Assembly: GCA_036269915.1 (NCBI GenBank)
Contig: DATBDM010000293.1
Coordinates: 1-9,214, forward strand
Direction of reading: 5' to 3'
Length of the DNA: 9,214 nt
Source of the DNA: DATBDM01 sp036269915
Lineage (GTDB): Bacteria > Actinomycetota > Thermoleophilia > Solirubrobacterales > Solirubrobacteraceae
This document shows positions 1 to 6,144 of this stretch, piece by piece. Positions within the stretch are counted from its first letter, which is position 1. Each line of letters opens with the position of its first letter. The translations under genes and the position numbers were made by a program. Under the pieces are notes generated by a model. It made no database searches. It saw nothing but the letters and a program-made list of their open reading frames with translations, and was not told the origin of the DNA.

Positions 1-861
1 TACACCGCGGCGAAGTACAACAAGCCGTTCGACCTCGACGAGATCGCGGCGCAGATCGGCTACCCGCTGTTCATGAAGCCCTACGACGGCGGCCAGTGGA
101 TCGGCGTCAGCCACATCCGCGACAGCGCCGAGCTGCACCGCGCCTACGACGAGTCGGGCCAGCGCCTGATGCACCTCCAGGCGTCGATCGAGGACTACGA
201 CGTCTTCGCCCGGTCGCTCTCGATCGGCGCGGAGACGATGGTCATGCACTTCCGGCCCGAGGAGCCGATGCACGACCGCTACGCGGTCGACCACGACTTC
301 CTCTCGACCGGGGTCGGCGAGGAGGTGCTGACGATCAGCCGGCTGATCAATGCCTTCTTCCGCTGGGAGTTCAACTCCTGCGAGACGCTCGTGCGCGGCG
401 CCGACGCCTACCCGATCGATTACGCGAACGCGTCGCCCGACGTCGCGCTGACGAGCCTGCACTACTACTTCCCGTGGGCGATGAGCGCGCTGCTGAAGTG
501 GTGCGTGTTCTGCGTCGTCACCGATCGGCGGCCGCGGCTCGACCTCGACACCCGGCGCTACTTCGAGGTCGGCGACCGCGAGGACCTCTCCTACGCGGAG
601 AAGCTCGCCGCCTACCGTGCGCTCGCCGACGAGTACTTCGAGGTCGATCGCTACCGCGACTTCTGCGACAGCCGGCTCGCCCACATCGACGAGCTGGTGC
701 TCGACTGGATCGCCTCGCCCGACTTCGACCGCCTGCTCGTCGACACCGTCCGCTCGACCTATCCCGCGCACGAGCACGAGCGCTTCGCCGGCCACCTCCG
801 CGGCCTCGTCGGCCAGTGGGTGCGCGAGCGCGGGGCGACGGCGACTCACAGCGACCGCTGA
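1..861 (+). CDS. ATP-grasp ligase-like protein, 3' part (5' end outside window)
   Basis: Frame 1 is open from the first base to TGA at 859-861 (286 codons), and similarity-like sequence precedes the first in-window ATG at 73, so the start lies off the left edge. The fragment begins inside what looks like an ATP-grasp fold. 'GYPLFMKPYDGG' (codons 20-31) resembles the strand with the ATP-binding lysine (K26) and glycine-rich loop. 'LQASIEDYDVFARS' resembles the adenine-contacting hinge. 'RWEFNSCE' (from about codon 122) supplies the Glu/Asn pair expected to bind Mg, followed by a 'YPIDYANASPD' block. ATP-grasp enzymes join a carboxylate to an amine or thiol through an acyl-phosphate; substrate and pathway cannot be told here. 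The C-terminal third is helical and acidic/aromatic, without a motif I know. No membrane segment is evident. The 3' end overlaps the convergent permease gene by 16 bp. Fold assignment is fairly secure; function is unknown. Confidence 0.75.
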   Translation, partial: YTAAKYNKPFDLDEIAAQIGYPLFMKPYDGGQWIGVSHIRDSAELHRAYDESGQRLMHLQASIEDYDVFARSLSIGAETMVMHFRPEEPMHDRYAVDHDFLSTGVGEEVLTISRLINAFFRWEFNSCETLVRGADAYPIDYANASPDVALTSLHYYFPWAMSALLKWCVFCVVTDRRPRLDLDTRRYFEVGDREDLSYAEKLAAYRALADEYFEVDRYRDFCDSRLAHIDELVLDWIASPDFDRLLVDTVRSTYPAHEHERFAGHLRGLVGQWVRERGATATHSDR

Positions 862-1631
862 TAGCTCCCGAACGCGCGCGTCGCCAGCCAGGCCATCAGC
901 ACGGCCAGGGCGGCGAGCAGGCCCAGGCGCGAGCCGACCGCAGCCCAGTCGACGTCCGACGACAGCGCCTCGCGGGAGGCGACGACCGCCCAGTCGACGG
1001 GGTTGAAGCGCGCGACGTCGCGCACCCACGCCGCGGCCAGCGCGACGTCCATGATCGCCGAGGAGACGAACTGCAGCGGGAGCACGATGAACTGGCTGAT
1101 CCCGATCAGCGCCTCCTGCTGGCGCAGCAGCAGGGCCAGCGCGTTCGACAGCGACGCGATGATCACCGAGATCAGCGACGCCGCCACGAGCGTGACGAGG
1201 ATGCCCAGCGGCGCGCCGGGAAAGCGCGCGCCGGCGACGTAGGCGATCGCGAAGACGACGAGCGTCTGCGCGACCGTGGTCAGCGCCTGGTAGGCAAGCG
1301 TGCCGACCATCATCGCCCCGCGCCGGACGGGCGAGGCGAGCAGCCGGTCCATCACGCCGCGGTTCATGTCGTCGATGTAGATCGTCCCCGCCCAGCCGCT
1401 CGAGAACAGCGCGGTCATCACGATCACGCCCGGGGTGATGAACTCGAGGTAGGAGCCCGACCCTGCCGTGAACCCGGGCAGGTGCACGACCGACCGGAAC
1501 AGCTGGCCGAAGAGCAGCAGCCAGATGATCGGCTGGATCAGCGTCATCGCCGCGAACGCCGGCTGGCGCCACAGCGTGCGCAGCGAGCGCGCGGTCAGGA
1601 ACGCGGAGTGCCGCAGGGCGATCGTGCTCAT
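846..1631 (-). CDS. ABC-2 type transporter permease (DrrB-like)
   Basis: A 261-residue integral membrane protein with about six hydrophobic segments (near residues 26-46, 65-85, 112-134, 141-165, 174-194 and 233-251). A cytoplasmic loop 'DRLLASPVRRG' lies after TM2, and the ABC-2 signature region 'QFIVLPLQFVSSAIMD...RFNPVDWAV' spans 180-216; both are characteristic of DrrB/ABC2_membrane permeases. It should form the membrane channel of an exporter with the ATPase encoded just upstream. DrrAB-type pairs export hydrophobic drugs, antibiotics or lipids; the substrate here is unknown. Its ATG (1629-1631) overlaps the ATPase stop in an ATGA arrangement, with GAGGTGG four bases upstream (1636-1642), so the two are translationally coupled. 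Length is normal for the family. The 3' end overlaps the convergent ATP-grasp gene by 16 bp, leaving no room for a separate terminator. Confidence 0.92.
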   Translation of the reverse strand: MSTIALRHSAFLTARSLRTLWRQPAFAAMTLIQPIIWLLLFGQLFRSVVHLPGFTAGSGSYLEFITPGVIVMTALFSSGWAGTIYIDDMNRGVMDRLLASPVRRGAMMVGTLAYQALTTVAQTLVVFAIAYVAGARFPGAPLGILVTLVAASLISVIIASLSNALALLLRQQEALIGISQFIVLPLQFVSSAIMDVALAAAWVRDVARFNPVDWAVVASREALSSDVDWAAVGSRLGLLAALAVLMAWLATRAFGSYQRSL

Positions 1632-2605
1632 GCCACCACCTCGAAGCTGCGCCCGGCGTGGCGCAGGTAGACGTCGTCCAGGGACGGGCGCGCGACGGTG
1701 ACCGACGCGACGCCGATGCCCGCGCCCTCGAGCGCGGCCAGCACGGCGGGGACGGCGCGCGCCCCGCTCTCGGCGCGCGCCCGCAGGCCGGTGCCGTCGG
1801 ACTCCACCTCGTCGAGCCCGCGCAACGCCGCGAGCAGCTCGCGCGCGCCGGGCACCGCCTCGGCGGCGGCGAGCTCGATCTGCACGGTGTCGCCGCGCAG
1901 CTCGCGCTTGAGCTCCTCCGGCGTGCCCTCGACCACGAGCCGCCCGCGGTCGACGATCGCGAGCCGGTCGGCGAGGCGGTCGGCCTCGTCGAGGTAGTGG
2001 GTGGTGAGCAGGACGGTGACCTGCTCACCCGCGGCGAGGCGGGCGATCTCCGCCCACATCTCCGCGCGCGCCTCGGGGTCGAGCCCCGTCGTCGGCTCGT
2101 CGAGGAACAGCACGCGCGGCCGGTGCATGAGCCCGATCGCGACGTCGAGCTTGCGCGCCATGCCGCCCGAGTACGTGCGGGCGAGCCGGTCGGCCGCGTC
2201 GTCGAGGCCGAAGCGCGCGAGCAGCTCTCCGGCGCGTGCGGACGCGTCCGCACGCGTCATCCCCTGGATGCGGCCGGCCAGCACGAGGTTCTCCCGCGCG
2301 GTGGCCATCGGGTCGCTCGAGGCCTTCTGGCCGACGAGGCCGATCGCGCGCCGGACCGCCTCGGGGTCGCGGGCGACGTCGATCCCGGCGACGGCCGCGT
2401 GGCCCGAGTCGGGGCGCGAGAGCGTCGAGAGGATCCGGACGGTGGTGGACTTGCCGGCCCCGTTCGGGCCGAGCAGCGCGTAGACGCTGCCGGCCGCGAT
2501 CTCGAGCGAGAGGCCGTCGAGCGCGCGGACGGGCGGCGCGGGGCGGGCGGGATAGGTCTTGCAGAGCTCGGCGGCCGAGACGGCCGCCGCAGCGGTTGGC
2601 GACAT
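1628..2605 (-). CDS. ABC transporter ATP-binding protein (DrrA-like, drug/lipid exporter family)
   Basis: A 325-residue cytoplasmic nucleotide-binding subunit with all hallmarks intact: Walker A 'GPNGAGKST' (46-54), Q-loop Q93, signature 'YSGGM' (145-149, the variant usual in DrrA-type exporters), Walker B 'VLFLDEP' (165-171) with catalytic E170, D-loop 'GLDPEAR', and H-loop H203 in 'TTHYLDEAD'. Residues about 240-315 match the C-terminal extension of daunorubicin-resistance-type ATPases (DUF4162-like), ending 'PSLDDVYLRHAGRSF'. It energises the overlapping permease for export. The ATG at 2603-2605 is preceded by GAAGGAG with five-base spacing, a strong Shine-Dalgarno site that fixes the start. 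It follows the PadR gene on the same strand across a 130-bp gap containing a hairpin and a dyad, so it may have its own promoter or depend on readthrough. Cargo cannot be predicted. Confidence 0.95.
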   Translation of the reverse strand: MSPTAAAAVSAAELCKTYPARPAPPVRALDGLSLEIAAGSVYALLGPNGAGKSTTVRILSTLSRPDSGHAAVAGIDVARDPEAVRRAIGLVGQKASSDPMATARENLVLAGRIQGMTRADASARAGELLARFGLDDAADRLARTYSGGMARKLDVAIGLMHRPRVLFLDEPTTGLDPEARAEMWAEIARLAAGEQVTVLLTTHYLDEADRLADRLAIVDRGRLVVEGTPEELKRELRGDTVQIELAAAEAVPGARELLAALRGLDEVESDGTGLRARAESGARAVPAVLAALEGAGIGVASVTVARPSLDDVYLRHAGRSFEVVA

Positions 2606-2610
2606 GCGGG

Positions 2611-2617
2611 CTCCTTC
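2611..2617 (-). promoter_or_regulatory. Strong ribosome binding site of the DrrA-like gene
   Basis: Read on the minus strand this is GAAGGAG, five bases before the ATG at 2605. It is the best Shine-Dalgarno match in the window and decides the start of the ATPase gene. Several other genes here lack one, so the ABC pair appears set up for efficient translation once transcribed. Confidence 0.8.
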
Positions 2618-2670
2618 GTGGGTGGATGGGAGCCGGCCGCGCGCGTATCGTCTCTGAGTGCGCCTCGGGG

Positions 2671-2688
2671 CGGACCGCTCGCGGTCCG
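2671..2688. promoter_or_regulatory. 18-bp perfect dyad (CGGACCGC-TC-GCGGTCCG), candidate operator
   Basis: Two exact 8-bp inverted half-sites are separated by TC, centred about 75 bp upstream of the drrA-like start and between that gene and the PadR stop. A two-base loop is too tight for a good full-length RNA hairpin, which favours a protein-binding site on DNA, although a shorter stem with a larger loop could form. A weak -10-like hexamer (GATACG, minus strand, 2644-2649) lies 21 bp downstream, so the dyad would sit at or just upstream of a -35 region. It does not match the inverted repeat at the PadR promoter, so a different regulator, or a second PadR site type, would be needed. Function is inferred. 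Confidence 0.45.
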
Positions 2689-2702
2689 GCTCGGGTGTTT
2701 TG

Positions 2703-2734
2703 CCCCCGGCCGGTGTTGCCGCACCGGCCGGGGG
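2703..2734 (-). terminator. 13-bp perfect hairpin directly after the PadR stop codon
   Basis: Arms CCCCCGGCCGGTG (2703-2715) and CACCGGCCGGGGG (2722-2734) are exact reverse complements around a 6-nt loop. The stem begins one base after the PadR stop (2736-2738), the usual place for a terminator or 3' stabilising structure. On the minus strand it is followed by CAAAAC, not a U-tract, so it is not a classical E. coli-type intrinsic terminator; U-poor hairpins of this sort are common in high-GC actinobacteria. It would attenuate readthrough from padR into drrAB, or cap the padR transcript. Confidence 0.6.
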
Positions 2735-2735
2735 T

Positions 2736-3434
2736 TCACTTCTCGGGGGGCTGCAGGGCTCGGGCCTCCTCCCCGAGATGGCGGACGGGGTCGGCGAGGA
2801 TCTGCTCCATCGGCATCCCTCCGGCGCGCAGCTCGTGCATGCGCCGCCAGACGCTCGTGCCGCTGAGCGCGTCCGAGCGGATGTCGCGGGCGAGCGAGGT
2901 CGTGTACTCGAGCTCGGCGGTCAGCATCGCCCGCCGGTAGTGGCTCTCGACGAGCAGCAGGTCGGGCAGGCCGAGGTCGCGGGCGACGCCGAACGACGCG
3001 TCGAGCGCGCCGAGCTCGACGCGCAGACGGTCGCTGCGCAGCTCGAGGTTGCGGACGACCTCCTCGGGCGAGAGGCTCGGCATCAGCGAGAGCCCCGCCT
3101 CGAGCGAGGTGAACTCGCGCACCGGCGTCGAGAGCAGCTCGGCCAGCCAGTCCTCGAGCTCCTCGAGCCCCGCGTCGGTGATCTCGTAGATCGTCCGCTC
3201 GGGCCGGCGGCCGGCGCGGGTGGTCTCGCGCGGGCGGATCAGGTCGTGCCTGACCAGCTGCTCGACGACCGAGTACAGCGATCCGTAGTTGAGCTTGATC
3301 GACTGCTCCTTGCCGCGCGTGCGCAGCGTGGTGGAGATCTCGTACGGGTGCATGGGCCGCTCGCCGAGCGTGCTCAGCACGGCGAGGGCGAGCAGGTTGG
3401 ACACCCGGCGACGGGTCACGACAAAACGCTCCAT
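2736..3434 (-). CDS. PadR-family transcriptional regulator of the adjacent ABC exporter
   Basis: A 232-residue DNA-binding protein. The N-terminal winged helix (about 11-95) shows the family hallmarks 'LLALAVLSTLGERPMHPYEI' and 'NYGSLYSVVEQLVRHDLIRP', with a wing 'RRPERTIYEITDAGLEELEDWL'. Residues about 102-180 form the helical C-terminal dimerisation region typical of the longer PadR subgroup (Vir_act_alpha_C-like). A further tail of about 50 residues ends 'EARALQPPEK'. PadR proteins usually repress efflux or detoxification genes and release DNA on binding a hydrophobic ligand; the drrAB-like pair downstream on the same strand is the obvious target. ATG at 3434 is chosen because it leaves the usual short lead-in before the first helix; GTG codons 6 and 11 are alternatives. 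No clear Shine-Dalgarno site is present. The promoter and inverted repeat immediately upstream suggest autoregulation. The family call is secure; target and ligand are inferred. Confidence 0.93.
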   Translation of the reverse strand: MERFVVTRRRVSNLLALAVLSTLGERPMHPYEISTTLRTRGKEQSIKLNYGSLYSVVEQLVRHDLIRPRETTRAGRRPERTIYEITDAGLEELEDWLAELLSTPVREFTSLEAGLSLMPSLSPEEVVRNLELRSDRLRVELGALDASFGVARDLGLPDLLLVESHYRRAMLTAELEYTTSLARDIRSDALSGTSVWRRMHELRAGGMPMEQILADPVRHLGEEARALQPPEK

Positions 3435-3440
3435 CTCGAT

Positions 3441-3456
3441 TACTCGCGCCAGAGTA
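3441..3456. promoter_or_regulatory. Candidate PadR operator, TACTC-N6-GAGTA
   Basis: Exact 5-bp inverted half-sites TACTC (3441-3445) and GAGTA (3452-3456) are separated by six bases. The element covers the predicted -10 box and start site of the PadR gene and ends seven bases before its ATG. An 8-bp palindrome GAGTACTC (3452-3459) overlaps it, and TACTCG is repeated directly at 3441 and 3455. PadR regulators commonly bind A/T-edged dyads at their own promoters. Placement over the -10 would give direct occlusion of RNA polymerase. No matching copy is visible in the drrA upstream gap. Confidence 0.5.
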
Positions 3457-3480
3457 CTCGTCCCCGGGCGTCGATGTCAA
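3451..3480 (-). promoter_or_regulatory. Promoter of the PadR gene (TTGACA-N18-TACTCT)
   Basis: On the minus strand a perfect consensus -35 TTGACA (3475-3480) is followed after 18 bp by TACTCT (3451-3456), which fits the relaxed actinobacterial -10 pattern TANNNT. Initiation about seven bases on would give a leader of only about 10 nt before the ATG at 3434, matching the absence of a Shine-Dalgarno site. The -10 lies inside the inverted repeat annotated at 3441-3456. Confidence 0.65.
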
Positions 3481-3537
3481 GACACTTCATTCGGCACGTG
3501 ACGATTGGAACGAGCGGCGCGGGGTACGGGCGCTGTC

Positions 3538-5655
3538 ATGGCGGGGAGGGGATGGGCATCGGCGCTGGCGGTCGCGGCGCTGCTCGCGCTGCCGGCGGCG
3601 GCGCGAGCCGCCGACGCGCCCGGCGCGCCGGGCGACGTCGCCACCTGGACGACCGGCGACAAGGACGGGATCGGGACGGCGACGAGCGCGGCGAGCAAGG
3701 TCTGGCTGACGCTCAACGACGGCGAGCTGACCGAGGTCTACGCCCCCGATCTCGGCACGCCGAGCGTCCGTGACCTGCAGTTCGCGGTCAGCGACGGCTC
3801 GAGCTTCGTCGAGCGCGAACGCGAGGACGCGACGCACGTCATCACCCAGGCCGATCCGCGCAGCCTCACCTACCGCCAGGTCGACACGTCGGGGACGGGC
3901 CGCTGGCGGATCACGAAGACCTACGTCACCGATCCCTCACGCGCGGCGGTGCTCGTCGACGTGCGCTTCGAGTCGCTCACCGGCAAGCCGCTGCAGCTCT
4001 ACGCACTGCTGGACCCGGCGCTCTCGAACACCGGCGACGACGACATCGGCGGCAGCGACGGCCGCGCGCTCTACGCGTCCGACGCCCACAACGCGGTCGC
4101 GCTCGCGTCGCAGCCGGCCCCGGTCAAGCTGTCGAGCGGCTACGCCGGGACGAGCGACGGCTGGACGGATCTGAAGACCGACTTCCGCCTCGACCGGACC
4201 TACCAGCGCGCGGCCGACCCGGGGAACGTCCAGCAGATCGCCCAGCTGCCGCTCACCGGGCTCAAGGGCCACCAGCAGGCGACGCTCGCGCTCGGCTTCG
4301 GATCGACGACCTCCGTCGCCGAGGACGTCGCCGGCGCCGCCGCGAACCGTGACTTCGCGACCGTCGCGAGCCGCTACGCCGCCGGTTGGCACGCCTACCT
4401 CGACGGCCTCACGCGGCCCCGCAGCGTCGCCGGCCACACGCAGCTCTACGACGTCTCGATGATGGTCATGGCCGCGCTGGAGGACAAGACCTACCCGGGC
4501 GCGGGGATCGCGTCGGCGTCGATGCCCTGGGTGTGGGGGACGATCCCCGGCTACTCCGGGCCGTACCACCTCGTCTGGTCGCGCGACCTCTACCAGGTGG
4601 CCTCCGCACAGGCCGCGGCGGGCGACACCGCCGGGGCCGGGCGCGCGCTCGACTACCTGTGGACGCGCCAGCAGAAGAGCGACGGCTGCTTCCCGCAGAA
4701 CTCCAACGTCGACGGCACGCCGCACTGGCCCAACCTGCAGCTCGACGAGGTCGCGGATCCGATCATCCTCGCGAACCAGCTCGGGCGCTCCGACGCCGTG
4801 ACCTGGCAGCACGTCGAGTCGGCGGCGGGCTGCATCCTCGCGCACGGGCCGACCTCGCAGGAGCGCTGGGAGAACGCCGAGGGCTACTCGCCGGCGACGA
4901 TCGCGGCCGAGATCGCCGGCCTGATCTGCGCGGCGGAGATCGCCGACCGCAACGGCGCGAGCGCGGAGGCGGCCGGCTACCGCGCGACCGCCGACGACTG
5001 GCAGAAGGCGGTGGCCGGCTGGACGCGGACGACGAACGGCCCGCTCTCCAAGCAGCCGTACTACCTGCGCCTGACGGTCGACGGCAAGGCGAACGCCGGC
5101 ACCACGTACACGATCGGCGACGGCGGCCCGACGATCGATCAGCGCCGCATCACCGACGCGAGCTTCCTCGAGCTCGTCCGCCTCGGGGTCAAGCCGACCG
5201 ACGACCGCGACATCGTCTCGACGTTGCCGGTCGTCGATCGCGAGCTCGGCGTCACGACCCCCTCGGGGCAGTTCTGGCACCGCTACGAGTACGACGGGTA
5301 CGGCGAGACGCCGGACGGTGGCCCGTTCCCCGGCCCGGGCAACCGCGGACGGCTGTGGCCGCTGCTGGCGGGAGAGCGCGGCGAGTACGAGCTCGCCGCC
5401 GGTGCGCCGGCGCGCGCGGCGCAGGCACGGCTGGACTCGCTCGCCGCGACCGCCGGGCCGGGGCTGATGCTGCCCGAGCAGGTCTGGGACGACCAGGCGC
5501 CGGCGGGCGCGAAGCCCGGCACCGGGACGTTGTCGGCGACGCCGCTGGCCTGGACGCACGCGCAGTTCGTCCGGCTCGCGTGGTCGATCGATGCCGGTCG
5601 CCCGGTCGAGCGCCCCGCGGTCGTCGCGTGCCGCTACGCGTTGCGGTGCCGCTGA
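3538..5655 (+). CDS. Secreted glucodextranase/glucoamylase-type glycoside hydrolase (GH15)
   Basis: A 705-residue exo-acting alpha-glucosidase-like enzyme. Residues 1-25 form a signal peptide (MAGRGWAS, hydrophobic core, Ala-rich cleavage near ARA-AD), so it is exported. Residues about 28-285 match the beta-sandwich N domain of bacterial GH15 enzymes ('GDKDGIGTATS...VWLTLNDGELTEVYAPDLG'); about 290-690 form the (alpha/alpha)6 catalytic barrel. Active-site landmarks are 'LVWSRDLYQ' (W347, R349, D350), general acid E445 in 'ERWENAEGYSP' and general base E647 in 'LPEQVWD'. The family releases beta-glucose from non-reducing ends of alpha-1,4 or alpha-1,6 glucans (starch, dextran); linkage preference is not readable here. 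Compared with Arthrobacter glucodextranase (about 1,000 residues, domains N-A-B-C), the C-terminal B and C modules are absent and no wall anchor is seen. ATG 3538 is preferred over the in-frame TTG 3505 because it starts cleanly at the signal peptide; no strong Shine-Dalgarno site supports either. The stop is one base from the convergent VOC gene. Confidence 0.9.
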   Translation: MAGRGWASALAVAALLALPAAARAADAPGAPGDVATWTTGDKDGIGTATSAASKVWLTLNDGELTEVYAPDLGTPSVRDLQFAVSDGSSFVEREREDATHVITQADPRSLTYRQVDTSGTGRWRITKTYVTDPSRAAVLVDVRFESLTGKPLQLYALLDPALSNTGDDDIGGSDGRALYASDAHNAVALASQPAPVKLSSGYAGTSDGWTDLKTDFRLDRTYQRAADPGNVQQIAQLPLTGLKGHQQATLALGFGSTTSVAEDVAGAAANRDFATVASRYAAGWHAYLDGLTRPRSVAGHTQLYDVSMMVMAALEDKTYPGAGIASASMPWVWGTIPGYSGPYHLVWSRDLYQVASAQAAAGDTAGAGRALDYLWTRQQKSDGCFPQNSNVDGTPHWPNLQLDEVADPIILANQLGRSDAVTWQHVESAAGCILAHGPTSQERWENAEGYSPATIAAEIAGLICAAEIADRNGASAEAAGYRATADDWQKAVAGWTRTTNGPLSKQPYYLRLTVDGKANAGTTYTIGDGGPTIDQRRITDASFLELVRLGVKPTDDRDIVSTLPVVDRELGVTTPSGQFWHRYEYDGYGETPDGGPFPGPGNRGRLWPLLAGERGEYELAAGAPARAAQARLDSLAATAGPGLMLPEQVWDDQAPAGAKPGTGTLSATPLAWTHAQFVRLAWSIDAGRPVERPAVVACRYALRCR

Positions 5656-5656
5656 T

Positions 5657-6049
5657 CTACCCGCGCGGCGGCCAGTCCCCGAGCGGGTGGCCGAGCTCCC
5701 ACTCGTGCCCGAACGGATCCACGATGCGGCCGAGCCGCCAGCCGTGCTCGTCGGCGACGGGCGCCGTCTCGGTCGCGCCGGCCGCGACGGCGGCGCGTTG
5801 GGTCCCGGCCGGGTCGTCGACGAGCAGCAGGGTGCGGCTCGTGCGACCGCCGATCGCCTCCGGGCTGAAGCGCTGCATCGCGGTCGAGGCGGTCGCGACC
5901 CAGAACACCGCATCGCCGACCGCCAGCTGAGCGACGATGTCATCGCCGGCGCCGACGCGGTGCAGCACCCGCGCGCCGAACGCGGCCTCGTAGAAGGCGA
6001 CCGCCGCGGGCGCGCGCTCGACCCACAGCTCGGGCTGGATGCCGGTCAT
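5657..6049 (-). CDS. VOC-superfamily (PhnB/glyoxalase-like) protein
   Basis: A 130-residue cytoplasmic protein of the vicinal oxygen chelate fold. The first beta-alpha-beta-beta module contains 'AVAFYEAAFGARVLHR' (about 16-31), the second ends in 'GRIVDPFGHEWELG' (108-120), both typical of PhnB-like/bleomycin-resistance-like proteins. The usual 'HAEL' motif reads 'VAQL' (Q41), so the first metal ligand would be Gln rather than His; H115 and E117/E119 remain in the second motif. Enzymatic role is unknown: members range from metal-dependent lyases and dioxygenases to drug-binding proteins. The frame extends up to ATG 6106, which has AGGAAA upstream, but the extra 19 residues (MHHTTPTG...) look unlike the family. 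ATG 6049 starts exactly at the fold and has a -10-like GATACT eight bases upstream (6058-6063), suggesting a leaderless message. It is divergent from the NERD gene and convergent with GH15. Fold is secure, start moderately so. Confidence 0.82.
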   Translation of the reverse strand: MTGIQPELWVERAPAAVAFYEAAFGARVLHRVGAGDDIVAQLAVGDAVFWVATASTAMQRFSPEAIGGRTSRTLLLVDDPAGTQRAAVAAGATETAPVADEHGWRLGRIVDPFGHEWELGHPLGDWPPRG

Positions 6050-6117
6050 CGCGCAGCAGTATCCAGGGCGACTCGGGTGGACGCCCGTCGGAGTCGTGTG
6101 ATGCATTGGTCAGGTTT

Positions 6118-6140
6118 CCTGTTCGGTGCTCCGAGACAGG
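6118..6140. promoter_or_regulatory. Interrupted inverted repeat in the VOC/NERD divergent gap
   Basis: CCTGT (6118-6122) pairs with ACAGG (6136-6140), and CGG (6124-6126) with CCG (6131-6133), leaving a TGCT loop and small bulges. As RNA on the plus strand, the right arm contains the start of AGGAG (6138-6142), the only Shine-Dalgarno-like sequence before the NERD start. On DNA it could instead be a shared operator. The stem is short, so confidence is low. Confidence 0.25.
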
Positions 6141-6144
6141 AGCG

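Noticed and set aside
96..1670. 524-codon plus-strand frame across the ATP-grasp and permease genes
   Set aside because: Composition is Arg/Pro/Ala-rich low complexity, and it spans two well-supported genes on opposite strands.
2571..2587. 7-bp perfect hairpin GCGGCCG-AGA-CGGCCGC early in the ATPase gene
   Set aside because: It lies in an Ala-rich coding stretch where GCC/GCG codons readily create such symmetry. Nothing points to regulation.
2257..3480. 407-codon minus-strand frame overlapping PadR and the ATPase
   Set aside because: It is a +1/-1 shadow of both genes, low complexity in composition, and ignores the clear Walker and winged-helix frames.
3495..3500. CACGTG palindrome in the GH15 upstream region
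   Set aside because: A single 6-bp palindrome is expected by chance in GC-rich DNA and has no partner motif.
3505..3537. TTG start adding 11 residues to the GH15 protein
   Set aside because: It would place a non-hydrophobic MERAARGTGAV extension ahead of a good signal peptide and has no ribosome binding site.
3937..5943. 668-codon open frame on the minus strand
   Set aside because: It is antisense to the GH15 gene, Arg/Ala/Gly-rich and without domains. Long shadow frames are expected opposite real genes in DNA this GC-rich.
6050..6106. Upstream ATG (6106) extending the VOC protein by 19 residues
   Set aside because: It has a fair AGGAAA site, but the extension is unlike the fold and would leave 38 bp for two divergent promoters. 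Kept only as an alternative.
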